In this document: positions 7,791-17,401 of the stretch, one piece after another
Numbering within the stretch: the stretch's first letter is position 1
How the letters are laid out: each line of letters opens with the position of its first letter
Source: an uncultured Clostridia bacterium
GTDB lineage: Bacteria > Bacillota > Clostridia > Oscillospirales > Ruminococcaceae
Direction of reading: 5' to 3'
Length of the DNA stretch: 42,126 bases
NCBI GenBank assembly: GCA_947624575.1
Contig: CANQKY010000006.1
Location: 1 to 42,126 of the forward strand
Position numbers and translations under genes: made by a program
Notes under the pieces: generated by a model
The model's input: only the letters and a program-made list of their open reading frames with translations
The model's database searches: none
Told to the model about the DNA's origin: nothing

Positions 7791-9068
7791 ATGCCGAATT
7801 TCGAGGATAGCGGCATCTGCCGTTGCAGCTTTTGCGGAAAAAGCGAGCAGCAGGTACAGCGTATGCTGTACGGATTGAATTCGTTTATCTGTGACGAGTG
7901 CGTGGCGCTGTGCCATCATATGCTGGTGGAGGACGGCGTGCTGGAGCCTGCGCCCAAAAAGAAAAAGAGCGCGCCGGCGGAGCTTGTCATTCCGAAGCCT
8001 GCCGAGATCAAGAAGTTTCTGGACGATTATGTCATCGGGCAGGACGAGGCAAAAAAGGTGCTGGCGGTAGCGGTGTATAACCACTATAAGCGGATCACCC
8101 AAAAGACAAAACAGGACGATGTGGAGCTGCAAAAAAGCAATGTACTGCTGCTGGGACCCACCGGCGTGGGTAAAACCGAGCTGGCGCGCACCCTTGCCAG
8201 ACAGCTTCATGTTCCCTTTGCGATTGCGGACGCCACGACCCTGACCGAAGCGGGCTATGTGGGCGAGGACGTGGAGAATGTGCTGGTGCGCCTGCTTCAG
8301 GCAGCCGACTTTGATGTGGAAGCGGCACAGCGCGGCATCATCTATATTGACGAGATCGACAAAATCAGCCGCCGGAGCGAGAACCCCTCGATCACCCGCG
8401 ATGTCAGCGGGGAGGGGGTGCAGCAGGCGCTGCTGAAGATCATTGAGGGAACGGTGTCGAATGTGCCGCCGCAGGGCGGCAGGAAGCACCCGAATCAGGA
8501 GTTTATTCCGGTGGACACCTCCAATATACTCTTTATCTGCGGCGGCGCGTTTGACGGGATCGATAAGATCATCGAACAGCGGCTTCAAAGCAGCTCGCTC
8601 GGCTTCGGCGCCGAGATCAAAAGCCGTGCCGATCGGGAAAAGGAGAATATCTTAAAGGAAACCACCCCCCACGATCTGGTGAAGTACGGGCTGATCCCTG
8701 AACTGGTCGGGCGGCTGCCGATCATCACCTCGCTGGAGCAGCTGGACGAAAAGGCGTTGGTGCAGATCGCACTGGAACCGAAGAACGCGCTTGTCAAGCA
8801 GTATCAGTCTCTGTTCAGTATGGACGGCGTGCGGCTGGAGATACAGGAACCGGCGCTTTACGCAATGGCGCATCAGGCGCTGGAGCGGAAAACGGGGGCG
8901 CGCGGATTGCGCGGCATCATCGAGGGCGTGCTGTCCGAGCTGATGTTCACCGTCCCGTCCGATTCCACCATCTCCTCGGTTATCATCACCGAGGGCGTGG
9001 TAAACGGCACCGAGGAACCAAAGCTGATTCACGGCAAACGCAAGCGGAAAGAACCGGAAGCGTCTTAA
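7791..9068 (+). CDS. clpX: ATP-dependent Clp protease ATP-binding subunit ClpX
   Basis: A 425-residue AAA+ unfoldase that feeds substrates to ClpP. The N-terminal C4 zinc finger is CSFCGKSEQ...CDEC (residues about 12-40). Walker A is GPTGVGKTE near residue 124 and Walker B is IIYIDEIDK near residue 186; the sensor and C-terminal D2-small domain are complete. AAAGGAGAAGGT precedes the ATG. Its end converges on the minus-strand SGNH/dockerin gene across a palindromic element and a bidirectional terminator. Confidence 0.97.
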   Translation: MPNFEDSGICRCSFCGKSEQQVQRMLYGLNSFICDECVALCHHMLVEDGVLEPAPKKKKSAPAELVIPKPAEIKKFLDDYVIGQDEAKKVLAVAVYNHYKRITQKTKQDDVELQKSNVLLLGPTGVGKTELARTLARQLHVPFAIADATTLTEAGYVGEDVENVLVRLLQAADFDVEAAQRGIIYIDEIDKISRRSENPSITRDVSGEGVQQALLKIIEGTVSNVPPQGGRKHPNQEFIPVDTSNILFICGGAFDGIDKIIEQRLQSSSLGFGAEIKSRADREKENILKETTPHDLVKYGLIPELVGRLPIITSLEQLDEKALVQIALEPKNALVKQYQSLFSMDGVRLEIQEPALYAMAHQALERKTGARGLRGIIEGVLSELMFTVPSDSTISSVIITEGVVNGTEEPKLIHGKRKRKEPEAS

Positions 9069-9126
9069 TAGTCATACACGTTTCGAGGGACAAACTGGTT
9101 TTATGCAAAAGCAACGGTCCTTTGCC

Positions 9127-9182
9127 AAAGCCTCCCTTGTCAAAGGGAGGGGGACCGCGCTAAAGCGCGGTGGAGGGATTCA
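9127..9182. repeat. REP-like double-hairpin intergenic element
   Basis: Two adjacent hairpins: CCTCCCTT (9131-9138) with AAGGGAGG (9143-9150), then ACCGCGCT (9154-9161) with AGCGCGGT (9164-9171), followed by GGAGGGATT. The composition and the trailing GGAGGGATT resemble the interspersed palindromic repeats seen in many gut Firmicutes. Only one copy lies in this window. Confidence 0.6.
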
Positions 9183-9217
9183 AAACCGTAAACGAGACTT
9201 TTCCTTCTGCAAAAGCG

Positions 9218-9255
9218 CAAAAAGGAAGCGGGCAAATTGCCCGCTTCCTTTTTTG
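9218..9255. terminator. Bidirectional terminator between clpX and the SGNH/dockerin gene
   Basis: A 16-bp perfect stem (9218-9233 with 9239-9255, allowing for the T-run end), core GGAAGCGGGC/GCCCGCTTCC, with five A's on one side and six T's on the other, so it can act for both convergent genes. It is nine bases past the minus-strand stop. Confidence 0.9.
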
Positions 9256-9263
9256 TACTGATG

Positions 9264-12110
9264 TTATGCCAGACCTACCGCCATGCGGAGAATCTGCAGC
9301 GCATCGGTCACTTCGATGACGCCGGAACGGTTCATGTCGGCAGCCTTGAATGCGTTGCCGGTCAGGGTTTCCAGACCTACCGCCGCACGGAGTGCTGTCA
9401 GTGCATCGGTGACTTCCACTTCTTTGTCGCCGTCCACATCGCCCGTTAGGAACGAATCGGGAACCGTAACGGTCACAGGCGCGAAGGTCACGCGGGTCGC
9501 AGTTGCCTTGGCGACCGCCGATACCGTCACCTCATACTCACCGCCCGGCAGATCGGACAGAACCGGATCGGTGTCGGTGCCGTTTGCATAGGTGTTGGCG
9601 GAAACGGTGTATACCTCGCCGGAGGTCTTGCTCTTGGCGGCAAGTGTGACCTCGCCCAGATCGGTATTGCTGTAAAGGGCTTCCAGCGCCGTTACCGACA
9701 CGGTCAGATCGCTGTCGTTTGTGAGGGAAACGGTAGGCGCAGCTGTACTTTCCTTTTGCTCCAACAGACGGTAATAGAGATTGGTAATCGGGCTGTCCTC
9801 GGTCCAGATGCCGATATCCGTCACAAAATCACGCAGCATGGCAAGCTGACCGACCGGACCGGGGTGAATGTTGTTGTCGCCGAAGATGTAACCGGCGGGA
9901 GTTGTTCTCCCCTTGATCCAACTGTAAGTGGTCATCGCCTGATTCATCGCGGTGTACTGATCCGAGTAGATGATGTGCGCGGGATCAGCATCCGCAATTT
10001 CCTTTAACTTGGAACCATAGAACCTGTCTTTGCCCACATAGGTTTGACTGGCACCTGTTACCGCTGTAGGGGTACGCAGCACAATGATCGCATTGGGGTT
10101 CACCTTGCGGATTGCCTCGATGATCTGTTCGATATATTTTTTATATTCAGTATTGCTCTCGTTGTCATTGGTGCCGAGCATGATCGAGACCACATCGGGA
10201 GCGGCGTCGGCGTATTGTTTGAGCCGTTCGTCCAGATGCTGAATGGTGCCGCGGAATGTAGTACCTGCCATATAAGCCTGCGAGCCGGAAACGGCGGTAT
10301 TGATAATCACATCTCCGTGCCTGCCGATGGAATCAAGGTATTTGTCCAGCAGCTGCGAGATCGAATCATAGCCGTGGGTGTGTGCCGCACCGTGGGTGAT
10401 CGAATCGCCCATAAAGAGCCATGTCATCGGCTTATTATCGGCAATCTTCGCGGCAATTGCTTTTTGTGCGTCGGTCAAAAGCTCCGGCGTGTTCTTTACC
10501 GCCTTGTCATCTTGTTTCACGGTGCCTTTCACGGTGGTGAGCTGGGTGCTGCCGTCAGCCGAGCGGATCACCAGAACATATGCCTGACCGGTCGGCAGAC
10601 CGCTGATGGTAAAGCTGTTATCGGTGGCTTCGCCGCTTACCACCGTGCCGTTTGCAAGATGGAGGGTATACTGCCAGCCGCCGCTGCCCTCGCTGATCGA
10701 AACGCTGAGTTTGTCATTGGCGGCAGTCACGGTCGGGGTGACCTTAGAATACTCGGTCGGCGCTTCGAGGGTGAGCAGGTTTTTCCAAAGCGCCTCATTC
10801 GTCGTCATCGGGAAAACAGTGCTGGTGCCGAATTTCCGGTTGGCAGTTGCATCTGCCAGCTGTGCGCCGAGGGTCAGGTGTCCCGCTTCGGTGAGGGTCA
10901 CATTGTCCTCCTGCAAGCCGTTATTCAGAAAATCATTGTCCGATTTTGTCAGGGTATAGTGATCCACCACCACAATGCGGCTTTTCTGCGTTTCAAAGCC
11001 AGCCAGCACCGTATCCACCGCTTCGATCAGGGCTTCGATCTTTTGATTGGTGTCCTTGTCCTTTGTCGCATAGGGAAGCTGGAGGACGAAATAGCCGTCG
11101 GTGTTATCCCGCACTTTGAGCACTTTTTCAATCAAGCCCTTTAAGTTGGTCGTGAAATCAGTGTTGCTCAGCGCCAGATCCTCTTTGCCAAGCAGATAGG
11201 CGACCGCACGGGGGTGGAAGTTATTTACCAGAGTCGTAAACTGCTCATTATAGTCCTTGACCGTCAGACCAGGCTGTGCGGTATTGATAACATACCGCTG
11301 TAAGCCGCTGGTCTTATTCTCCGCTTTTGACCAGCGGATATATTCCTCAAAATGTCCGCCGTAATTCCGTGCGCCGCCGGTCTGGGCAAAGCCGCCCTCG
11401 GCAGCCTCGCCGCCCGCGATCACCCAGGTGTCCTTGAGATTGTCGGTGTCGGAGGAATTGAACATATTGACAATGTCGGCGCCGTAGTCGTCATAGTTGG
11501 TAGTGACCTTTTCCGGCTCTTCACCGACGGTGATATAAAACTGCTTGTTGCCCGCCGCCGTGATCGCAAACCGATCCTGTGTGCCGTTGACCGGAAGCTC
11601 CGCATAGCCAGAATAACTGCTGTGATCGCCGCTGTGATTGAGGTAGTTGCCTTTCACAGCAGCACTTTCCAGCGTATAGCCTTCGGTTTCGCTTCCGGTG
11701 ATCGTCCAGATGCAGTTTGCGGCATTTTGGTCAATCGTACAGTTGTCGCCGGTAATGGTGGCATAAAGCTGCGCTGTTGCGTCTTGTCCGGTTGTATAGA
11801 ATAACGCACGCGGCTTGTCCTGCACCGAGGGCGCTACCACAAAATAGTTGCTCCCGCTTGTCACCGTATCTACAAGGGTACCGGTCGTATCCGAGGTGGA
11901 TTCCACCTTGTAAAGCTGGAGGGCATAGGTGGCACTCCCCATATACCAACCGGCTGTCAGGCTGGTACCCGCCGGTGTACCGAACGAGAGATAGGTTTTT
12001 GCTTCCGCCGCCGCAGCCGGCAAGCCCGATAGACCGCCCACGGTGGTGCTGCCGATCACACAGATGCCCGTGATGACCGCCAGAATTTGTTTCCACAGTT
12101 TTCGCTTCAT
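9264..12110 (-). CDS. Secreted tandem SGNH hydrolase with C-terminal dockerin
   Basis: A 948-residue protein. The signal peptide covers about residues 1-35 (KRKLWK, hydrophobic core, PAAAAEA). After an N-terminal beta domain (40-200) comes a first SGNH-like fold (about 205-430) in which the catalytic phrases are degraded: IAGGEA in place of GDS and LGKED in place of LGTND. A beta/fibronectin-like linker (455-535) follows, then a second SGNH domain with GDSITHG (Ser570), LGTND (646-650) and NNIHPG (His749). An Ig-like region (about 790-880) and a dockerin (about 890-948) end it. It is likely a carbohydrate esterase acting on plant or mucin glycans; the substrate is unknown. AAAGGAG precedes the ATG at 12110. 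Residue -3 from His749 is Asn, not the usual Asp. Confidence 0.8.
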   Translation of the reverse strand: MKRKLWKQILAVITGICVIGSTTVGGLSGLPAAAAEAKTYLSFGTPAGTSLTAGWYMGSATYALQLYKVESTSDTTGTLVDTVTSGSNYFVVAPSVQDKPRALFYTTGQDATAQLYATITGDNCTIDQNAANCIWTITGSETEGYTLESAAVKGNYLNHSGDHSSYSGYAELPVNGTQDRFAITAAGNKQFYITVGEEPEKVTTNYDDYGADIVNMFNSSDTDNLKDTWVIAGGEAAEGGFAQTGGARNYGGHFEEYIRWSKAENKTSGLQRYVINTAQPGLTVKDYNEQFTTLVNNFHPRAVAYLLGKEDLALSNTDFTTNLKGLIEKVLKVRDNTDGYFVLQLPYATKDKDTNQKIEALIEAVDTVLAGFETQKSRIVVVDHYTLTKSDNDFLNNGLQEDNVTLTEAGHLTLGAQLADATANRKFGTSTVFPMTTNEALWKNLLTLEAPTEYSKVTPTVTAANDKLSVSISEGSGGWQYTLHLANGTVVSGEATDNSFTISGLPTGQAYVLVIRSADGSTQLTTVKGTVKQDDKAVKNTPELLTDAQKAIAAKIADNKPMTWLFMGDSITHGAAHTHGYDSISQLLDKYLDSIGRHGDVIINTAVSGSQAYMAGTTFRGTIQHLDERLKQYADAAPDVVSIMLGTNDNESNTEYKKYIEQIIEAIRKVNPNAIIVLRTPTAVTGASQTYVGKDRFYGSKLKEIADADPAHIIYSDQYTAMNQAMTTYSWIKGRTTPAGYIFGDNNIHPGPVGQLAMLRDFVTDIGIWTEDSPITNLYYRLLEQKESTAAPTVSLTNDSDLTVSVTALEALYSNTDLGEVTLAAKSKTSGEVYTVSANTYANGTDTDPVLSDLPGGEYEVTVSAVAKATATRVTFAPVTVTVPDSFLTGDVDGDKEVEVTDALTALRAAVGLETLTGNAFKAADMNRSGVIEVTDALQILRMAVGLA

Positions 12111-12138
12111 TTTTTGCTCCTTTTGTCCGCTGTCTTAT

Positions 12139-12159
12139 GAGCCGGATTCGCACCGGCTC
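12139..12159 (-). other. Hairpin in the SGNH/dockerin leader
   Basis: GAGCCGG (12139-12145) and CCGGCTC (12153-12159) form a 7-bp stem between the promoter and the ribosome binding site of the minus-strand gene. It may stabilise the 5' end of the mRNA. No known riboswitch is recognised. Confidence 0.4.
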
Positions 12160-12171
12160 GCTCTTATTCAC

Positions 12172-12200
12172 AGTGTAACACAATTATTATCATTTGTAAA
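12172..12200 (-). promoter_or_regulatory. Promoter of the SGNH/dockerin gene
   Basis: On the minus strand TTTACA (12200-12195), 17 bases, TACACT (12177-12172). It lies about 60 bases upstream of the ATG and directly downstream of the secA terminator. Confidence 0.7.
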
Positions 12201-12207
12201 CAAAAAT

Positions 12208-12247
12208 AAAAGGTCGGAAGCCAAATTTTTGTAGCTTCCGACCTTTT
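12208..12247 (-). terminator. secA terminator
   Basis: A 14-bp perfect stem: AAAAGGTCGGAAGC (12208-12221) with GCTTCCGACCTTTT (12234-12247). On the minus strand it runs into TTTTATTTTTG, and it starts ten bases past the secA stop. Confidence 0.9.
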
Positions 12248-12257
12248 GCTTCTGGAT

Positions 12258-15008
12258 TTAGTTTGCGTCGTCGTTTGCGCCGCAGCACTTTTTGTACTTT
12301 TTGCCGCTGCCGCAGGGACAGGGATCGTTTCGCCCGATCTTCTTTTTCCGGATCGGCTGCTTCTTAACCGTCTTGTCGCCGCCGCCGACCGAAGCGGTCG
12401 TCGGCTTTGCCACCTGCTCCCGCTTGGGGCTTTCCTCATGCTTTTGCAGCCGAATGGTAAAGAGCATCTTCACCGTGTCCTCGCGGATCGATTCGACCAT
12501 CTCATCGAACATATCAAAGCCTTCCAGCCGGTATTCCACCACCGGATCACGCTGCGCGTAGGAACGCAGGTGCATACCCCGCCGCAGTTCGTCCATGGCA
12601 TCGATGTGGTCCATCCATTTGGTGTCCACCACCCGCAGCAAAACGACCCGTTCCAGCTCCCGCATACGCTCCTCGCCGAACTCCTTCTCCCGCTGCTCGT
12701 AGATCGAAACAGCACGCTCGGTCAGTTGCTCCACGATGTCCTTTTTCTCCAGATCGGCAAGCTCCTGCACCGAGTATTGCAAATCGTTTTCATTGGTGAT
12801 GAAGCCGAGGAAGTAATCCCGCAGACCGTTCATGTTCCAGTTGTCATGCACCGCGTCGTCCGACAGGTAGTTGTTCACCACGCCGGTCACCATATCTCGG
12901 ATCATACCCATGATATAGTCCCGCAGGTTCTCGCCGTCGAGCACCTTGCCGCGCTGCGAGTAGATCAGCTCACGCTGGCGGTTCATCACATCGTCAAACT
13001 GCAGCACATTCTTACGGATACTGAAGTTTCTGCCCTCCACCTTCTTCTGGGCGCTTTCAATCGAGTTGGATACCATCTTGTTCTCAATCGGCTGATCGTC
13101 CGGCACCTTGAGCGCGTTCATCATATTCTGGAGCCGCTCGCCGCCGAACAGCCGCATCAGATCGTCCTCCAGCGAGAGGTAGAACCGGCTGGCGCCCGGG
13201 TCGCCCTGACGGCCCGAACGTCCGCGCAGCTGGTTGTCGATCCGGCGGGACTCGTGCCGCTCGGTACCGAGAATGAACAGACCGCCTGCCTCCCGTACCT
13301 CGCGGGCTTCGTCTGCGATCTCGTCCTTATATTTTTGCTCCAGTGCGCGGAAGGTCTCCCTTGCGTGGAGGACCGCTTCGTTGTCGGTTTCGCTGAAGCC
13401 GGTCGCCTCCGCAATATCCTCCTCCGTAAAGCCCTGCTTCCGCATATCCGCCTTGGCAAGAAATTCGGGATTACCGCCAAGCTGAATATCGGTACCACGT
13501 CCCGCCATATTGGTGGCGATGGTGACGGCGCCCTTTTTGCCCGCCTGCGCGATGATCTGCGCTTCCTTTTCGTGGTACTTGGCGTTTAACACCTCATGCT
13601 TGATACCTCTCCGTCGCAGCATGGAGGAGAGAAGCTCCGATTTCTCAATCGAAATGGTGCCGACCAGCACCGGCTGACCCTTTTCGTGACAGTGCACGAT
13701 CTGGTCGATCACCGCCTCGAACTTTGCCTTTTCGGTTTTGTAGATCATATCGGGGTGATCAATTCGGATCACCGGCTTGTTGGTCGGGACCTCGATGACG
13801 TCAAGCTGGTAAATCTCGCGGAACTCCGCTTCCTCGGTCAGCGCCGTACCGGTCATGCCGGACAGCTTCTGATAAAGCCGGAAGTAATTCTGGAAGGTGA
13901 TGGTGGCAAGCGTTTTACTCTCCCGCTCGACCTGCACGCCCTCCTTCGCCTCGATTGCCTGGTGCAGTCCCTCGTTGTACCGCCGTCCCAGCATCAGGCG
14001 TCCGGTGAACTCGTCCACGATGATGACCTCGCCGTCCTTGACGACATAGTCGATATCCCGCTTCATGATGCCGTGCGCCTTCAACGCCTGATTGATGTGA
14101 TGCTGGATCGTCATATTATCGGCGTCCATCAGGTTTTCCAGATTGAAATAGCTCTCCGCCTTTTTCACGCCGGAGGGAGTGAGGGTGGCGGTCTTTGCCT
14201 TTTCGTCAACGATGTAGTCCCCGTCCACATCGTCGTTGATCTCCTTGTTGTCCAGCTCGACCACCTTATACATCTTCAGCGTCCGCACAAAGCGATCCGC
14301 CATGCCGTACAGCTCGGTGGACTTGTCGCCCTGCCCCGAAATAATCAGCGGCGTACGCGCCTCGTCGATCAAAATGGAGTCCACCTCGTCCACGATGGCA
14401 TAGTGATGCGACCGCTGCACCTTCTGCTCCTTGTAGATCACCATGTTGTCCCGCAGATAGTCAAAGCCCATCTCGTTGTTGGTGCCGTAGGTGATGTCAC
14501 AGTTGTAGGCGGCGCGCCGCTCATCGTTATCCAGTCCGTGAATGACATAGCCGACGGTCAGCCCCAGATACCGGTACACCTTTCCCATCCACTCCGCGTC
14601 ACGCTTGACCAGATACTCGTTCACCGTGACGATATGCACACCCTTGCCCGCCAATGCGTTGAGGTAGGCGGCAAGGGTCGCCATCAGGGTTTTGCCTTCA
14701 CCGGTCTTTAACTCGGCGATCCGCCCCTGATGGAGTATGATACCACCGAGAATCTGAACCGGAAAATGCCGCATACCAAGCACACGATCCGCCGCCTCAC
14801 GGCAGGTCGCGAACGCTTCGGGCAGAATATCGTCCAGCGTTTCTCCGGCGGCAAGCCGTCCCCGCAGAATTTCGGTTTGCCCCTTTAACTCCTGCTCGCT
14901 CATCTTGCGGTAGGTATCTTCGAGATCCAGCACCTTCTGCTTGAGCGGCTCGATCCGCTTTAACTCCTTCTGGCTGTAGGAGCCGAACAGTTTATCCATC
15001 AGTCCCAT
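12258..15008 (-). CDS. secA: Protein translocase ATPase SecA
   Basis: A 916-residue ATPase that drives preproteins through SecYEG. Visible are the Walker A phrase [15 protein letters not shown] near residue 100, the DEAD-like [17 protein letters not shown] near residue 208, the helicase C-terminal motif [26 protein letters not shown] near residue 615, and a C-terminal SEC-C zinc site [15 protein letters not shown]. The start at 15008 follows GAGGTG, ten bases upstream. It appears monocistronic, with its own consensus promoter and terminator. Confidence 0.97.
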   Translation of the reverse strand: MGLMDKLFGSYSQKELKRIEPLKQKVLDLEDTYRKMSEQELKGQTEILRGRLAAGETLDDILPEAFATCREAADRVLGMRHFPVQILGGIILHQGRIAELKTGEGKTLMATLAAYLNALAGKGVHIVTVNEYLVKRDAEWMGKVYRYLGLTVGYVIHGLDNDERRAAYNCDITYGTNNEMGFDYLRDNMVIYKEQKVQRSHHYAIVDEVDSILIDEARTPLIISGQGDKSTELYGMADRFVRTLKMYKVVELDNKEINDDVDGDYIVDEKAKTATLTPSGVKKAESYFNLENLMDADNMTIQHHINQALKAHGIMKRDIDYVVKDGEVIIVDEFTGRLMLGRRYNEGLHQAIEAKEGVQVERESKTLATITFQNYFRLYQKLSGMTGTALTEEAEFREIYQLDVIEVPTNKPVIRIDHPDMIYKTEKAKFEAVIDQIVHCHEKGQPVLVGTISIEKSELLSSMLRRRGIKHEVLNAKYHEKEAQIIAQAGKKGAVTIATNMAGRGTDIQLGGNPEFLAKADMRKQGFTEEDIAEATGFSETDNEAVLHARETFRALEQKYKDEIADEAREVREAGGLFILGTERHESRRIDNQLRGRSGRQGDPGASRFYLSLEDDLMRLFGGERLQNMMNALKVPDDQPIENKMVSNSIESAQKKVEGRNFSIRKNVLQFDDVMNRQRELIYSQRGKVLDGENLRDYIMGMIRDMVTGVVNNYLSDDAVHDNWNMNGLRDYFLGFITNENDLQYSVQELADLEKKDIVEQLTERAVSIYEQREKEFGEERMRELERVVLLRVVDTKWMDHIDAMDELRRGMHLRSYAQRDPVVEYRLEGFDMFDEMVESIREDTVKMLFTIRLQKHEESPKREQVAKPTTASVGGGDKTVKKQPIRKKKIGRNDPCPCGSGKKYKKCCGANDDAN

Positions 15009-15038
15009 ATATAGAACACACCTCGTCTTGATTTTTCC

Positions 15039-15054
15039 ACCCGAATCGTCGGGT
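15039..15054. other. Small hairpin in the secA leader
   Basis: ACCCGA (15039-15044) pairs with TCGGGT (15049-15054) around ATCG. It lies between the secA promoter and the ribosome site. It is short and its role is unknown. Confidence 0.3.
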
Positions 15055-15065
15055 CATACATTGTA

Positions 15066-15094
15066 ATTATACAATAACTCGTTCGGTCTGTAAA
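15066..15094 (-). promoter_or_regulatory. secA promoter
   Basis: On the minus strand TTTACA (15094-15089), 17 bases, TATAAT (15071-15066). The -10 is a perfect consensus. It lies about 58 bases upstream of the secA ATG. Confidence 0.85.
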
Positions 15095-15145
15095 GTGTTT
15101 GCCGATTTTTTCTCCGCATTTTGCCATGGGACGGTACAAGCTGTA

Positions 15146-15174
15146 TTGACAAAATGAGGATATTTGTTTACAAT
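15146..15174 (+). promoter_or_regulatory. Promoter of the DUF4838 gene
   Basis: TTGACA (15146-15151), 17 bases, TACAAT (15169-15174), 36 bases upstream of the ATG. It is divergent from the secA promoter 50 bases away. Confidence 0.8.
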
Positions 15175-15210
15175 AAAAGAGTATGTAAAATCCAATGTGG
15201 AGGCAACCTT

Positions 15211-17088
15211 ATGAAGATGCAACTATTGACAGACGAGCGCCCGATCCGGTTTGCGGCGGACGAATTGCAAGGCTATCTGAGCCGCATGGGGACCGAGGAG
15301 ATATTGCCGCAGAGCTGGACGCTTGGCGTGCGCGATTTGACGGCTTACGGACTGGCGGCGCCGCGCGATCCGAAGCTGGACGACTCCTATGCGTTCTGCG
15401 TGGACGGACAGCAGGCGTATGTGTACGGCAGCAACGCCCGCAGTGTGCTGCTTGGCGTTTACCACTATCTCAGAACGATCGGCTGCCGCTTTTTAAGACC
15501 GGGCGGCGCATACGAGGTGGTGCCGGTCAGGGAGAATGCCGCCGACTTTTATGCAAAGTCCGCCCATGCTGCCAGTATGCGGCATCGCGGCGCCTGTATC
15601 GAGGGCGCGGATTCGATCGAGAATGTGTTGGACTTTATCGACTGGCTGCCGAAGCTCGGGTATAACAGCTTTTTCCTGCAATTCAAATATCCGCACACCT
15701 TCCTGCAAAAGTGGTATGAGCATACCAATAATCCTCAGGTCGCGCCCCAGCGGTGGACGATGGAGCAGACGATCGCGGCGGACGCCGTGATGAACGAAGC
15801 GATGGAAATGCGCGGACTGCTGCAGCATCGGGTGGGACACGGCTGGACGGGCGAGGCGCTCGGCTATACCGCGACCGGCTGGGAGAAGGATCATGCCGAA
15901 ATGTCGCCCCAGATCACCGAGCTGCTGGCGGAGATCAAGGGGGAGCGGAAGCTGTTCGGCGGCGTTCCGACCAATACGAACCTCTGCTATTCCAACGAAA
16001 AAGCGGTGCGGCTGTATGCCGATTGCGTGATCGCCTATGCGAAGGAGCACCCCGAGGCGGATTTCCTGCATCTCTGGCTTGCCGATCTGTTCAACAATGT
16101 CTGTGAATGTGAAAACTGCCGCAAGAAGATCGTGACCGATCACTACATTCATATGCTGAATGTGATCGACGAGATGCTCACCAAAGAGGGGCTGGACACC
16201 AAGCTGGTATTCCTGCTTTATCAGGAGCTTTTGTGGCCGCCGCAAACCGAAAAGCTCAATCACCCGGACCGCTTTATGCTGATGTTTGCGCCGATCAGCC
16301 GCACCTTCTTAAAGTCCTATTCTCACGCGGGCGCGCTTCCGCCGATCCCGCCGTATGAGCTCAACCATATCCAGATGCCGACCACCATGGAGGCAAACCT
16401 CGCCTATCTCAAGGCATGGCAGGAAAAGGTGAGCTGCGACAGCTTTATCTATGACTATCATCTGGGGAAGGCGCATTACGGCGATCCGGGCTATGTGTCC
16501 ATCTCGAAGATCATCTGCGAAGATGTCAAGACCAACCGCAGCCTCGGTATGGACGGCATCAACAGCTGTCAGGAGCTGCGCGCCGCTTTCCCGAACGCAC
16601 TGCCGAACTATGTGATGGGTATGGTGTCGCTCGATGTCGGGCTGACCTTCGATCAGGTGGCAAAGGAGTATTACCAAAGTGCTTACGGCGCACGCTGGTC
16701 GGAGGTGCTTTCCTACCTCACCCGTATCTCGGAGCTTTACGACGCCGATTATGTCATGGGTGCGGGCGGACCGCTCAATCAGGATATGGCGAATCGGTTT
16801 GAGCGGGTGTTAAGCCTTGTGGACGAGTTTGCGCCGACCATCGAGGAAGCCCTTTCGGGCGAGCTTTCGGCGGTCAAGCGCCGCTTCTGGGAGGAGCTTT
16901 CTTATCATAAGGATTACATGATCACGCTGACCCGTGCGCTTCTCAAACGGGCAAAAGGGGAGGACTCCGTTGCCGAGTACCGCGCCTTTGCCGATCTGGT
17001 GCGCCGCATGGAGCCGCGCTTCCAGCAGTCGCTGGACGTCTACCGCGTATTGCAGGTCACCAGAAACTTTACCAAATTGCACGAGTAA
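15211..17088 (+). CDS. DUF4838 protein, alpha-glucuronidase-like glycosidase candidate
   Basis: A 625-residue protein without a signal peptide, so probably cytosolic. The N-terminal part (DELQGYLSRMG...YAFCVDGQQAYVYG, then SVLLGVYHYLRTIGCRFLRPG) resembles the small alpha/beta domain found in front of many GH20/GH67-type barrels. The central part (from about 135) matches the DUF4838 pattern, including LWLADLFNNVCECENCR near residue 285. DUF4838 proteins are thought to act on glycans, but I know of no proven reaction for this one. ATG 15211 follows TGTGGAGG; the open frame upstream of it overlaps the promoter and is rejected. It is monocistronic and ends at a hairpin. Confidence 0.7.
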   Translation: MKMQLLTDERPIRFAADELQGYLSRMGTEEILPQSWTLGVRDLTAYGLAAPRDPKLDDSYAFCVDGQQAYVYGSNARSVLLGVYHYLRTIGCRFLRPGGAYEVVPVRENAADFYAKSAHAASMRHRGACIEGADSIENVLDFIDWLPKLGYNSFFLQFKYPHTFLQKWYEHTNNPQVAPQRWTMEQTIAADAVMNEAMEMRGLLQHRVGHGWTGEALGYTATGWEKDHAEMSPQITELLAEIKGERKLFGGVPTNTNLCYSNEKAVRLYADCVIAYAKEHPEADFLHLWLADLFNNVCECENCRKKIVTDHYIHMLNVIDEMLTKEGLDTKLVFLLYQELLWPPQTEKLNHPDRFMLMFAPISRTFLKSYSHAGALPPIPPYELNHIQMPTTMEANLAYLKAWQEKVSCDSFIYDYHLGKAHYGDPGYVSISKIICEDVKTNRSLGMDGINSCQELRAAFPNALPNYVMGMVSLDVGLTFDQVAKEYYQSAYGARWSEVLSYLTRISELYDADYVMGAGGPLNQDMANRFERVLSLVDEFAPTIEEALSGELSAVKRRFWEELSYHKDYMITLTRALLKRAKGEDSVAEYRAFADLVRRMEPRFQQSLDVYRVLQVTRNFTKLHE

Positions 17089-17094
17089 ACATAT

Positions 17095-17132
17095 TTTTGG
17101 GGAAGCCCCTGTCGAGAGGGACTTCCCCAAAA
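17095..17132. terminator. Terminator after the DUF4838 gene
   Basis: TTTTGGGGAAG (17095-17105) pairs with CTTCCCCAAAA (17122-17132), and CCCT (17107-17110) with AGGG (17117-17120) inside. TTTTCGG follows. It starts seven bases past the stop codon. Confidence 0.7.
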
Positions 17133-17205
17133 TTTTCGGTGCGCCGTCACCGGCTCACGGATCGCCGCAATTTGCCGCGCAAAATAAATTTTTTCCAAAA
17201 AGGTC

Positions 17206-17234
17206 TTTACAAAACGGGGAATGCAGGGTATAAT
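17206..17234 (+). promoter_or_regulatory. tRNA-Ala promoter
   Basis: TTTACA (17206-17211), 17 bases, TATAAT (17229-17234), 15 bases upstream of the tRNA 5' end. It is a consensus -10 of a strong promoter. Confidence 0.85.
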
Positions 17235-17249
17235 AAATACTGTTGTTTT

Positions 17250-17325
17250 GGGGGCGTAGCTCAGTTGGGAGAGTACCACACTGGCAGTGTGGGTGTCGTG
17301 GGTTCGAATCCCATCGTCTCCACCA
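17250..17325 (+). tRNA. tRNA-Ala (anticodon GGC), CCA encoded
   Basis: A 76-base gene that folds as a full cloverleaf. The acceptor arm GGGGGCG pairs with CGTCTCC and includes the G3-U70 wobble that identifies alanine tRNAs. The D-arm is GCTC/GAGT, the anticodon stem CCACA/TGTGG has loop CTGGCAG (anticodon GGC, reading GCC), and the T-arm carries TTCGAAT. Discriminator A and CCA are encoded. A consensus promoter lies upstream and a terminator directly downstream, so it is transcribed alone. Confidence 0.95.
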
Positions 17326-17358
17326 AAAATCGGCAAGGCATCTGCCTTGCCGATTTTT
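17325..17358. terminator. Terminator shared by tRNA-Ala and the convergent aldolase operon
   Basis: A perfect 16-bp stem: AAAAATCGGCAAGGCA (17325-17340) with TGCCTTGCCGATTTTT (17343-17358) and loop TC. A's on one side and T's on the other make it work in both directions. The aldolase stop lies about 45 bases away. Confidence 0.9.
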
Positions 17359-17401
17359 ACTTTTTCACTCTTCACTAAGTATTTTTTCTGCTTTGCAACC
17401 T

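Noticed and set aside
13596-14711. 371-residue plus-strand frame opposite secA
   Set aside because: Antisense shadow of a clear SecA frame; His/Val/Asp-rich composition with no motifs or ribosome site.
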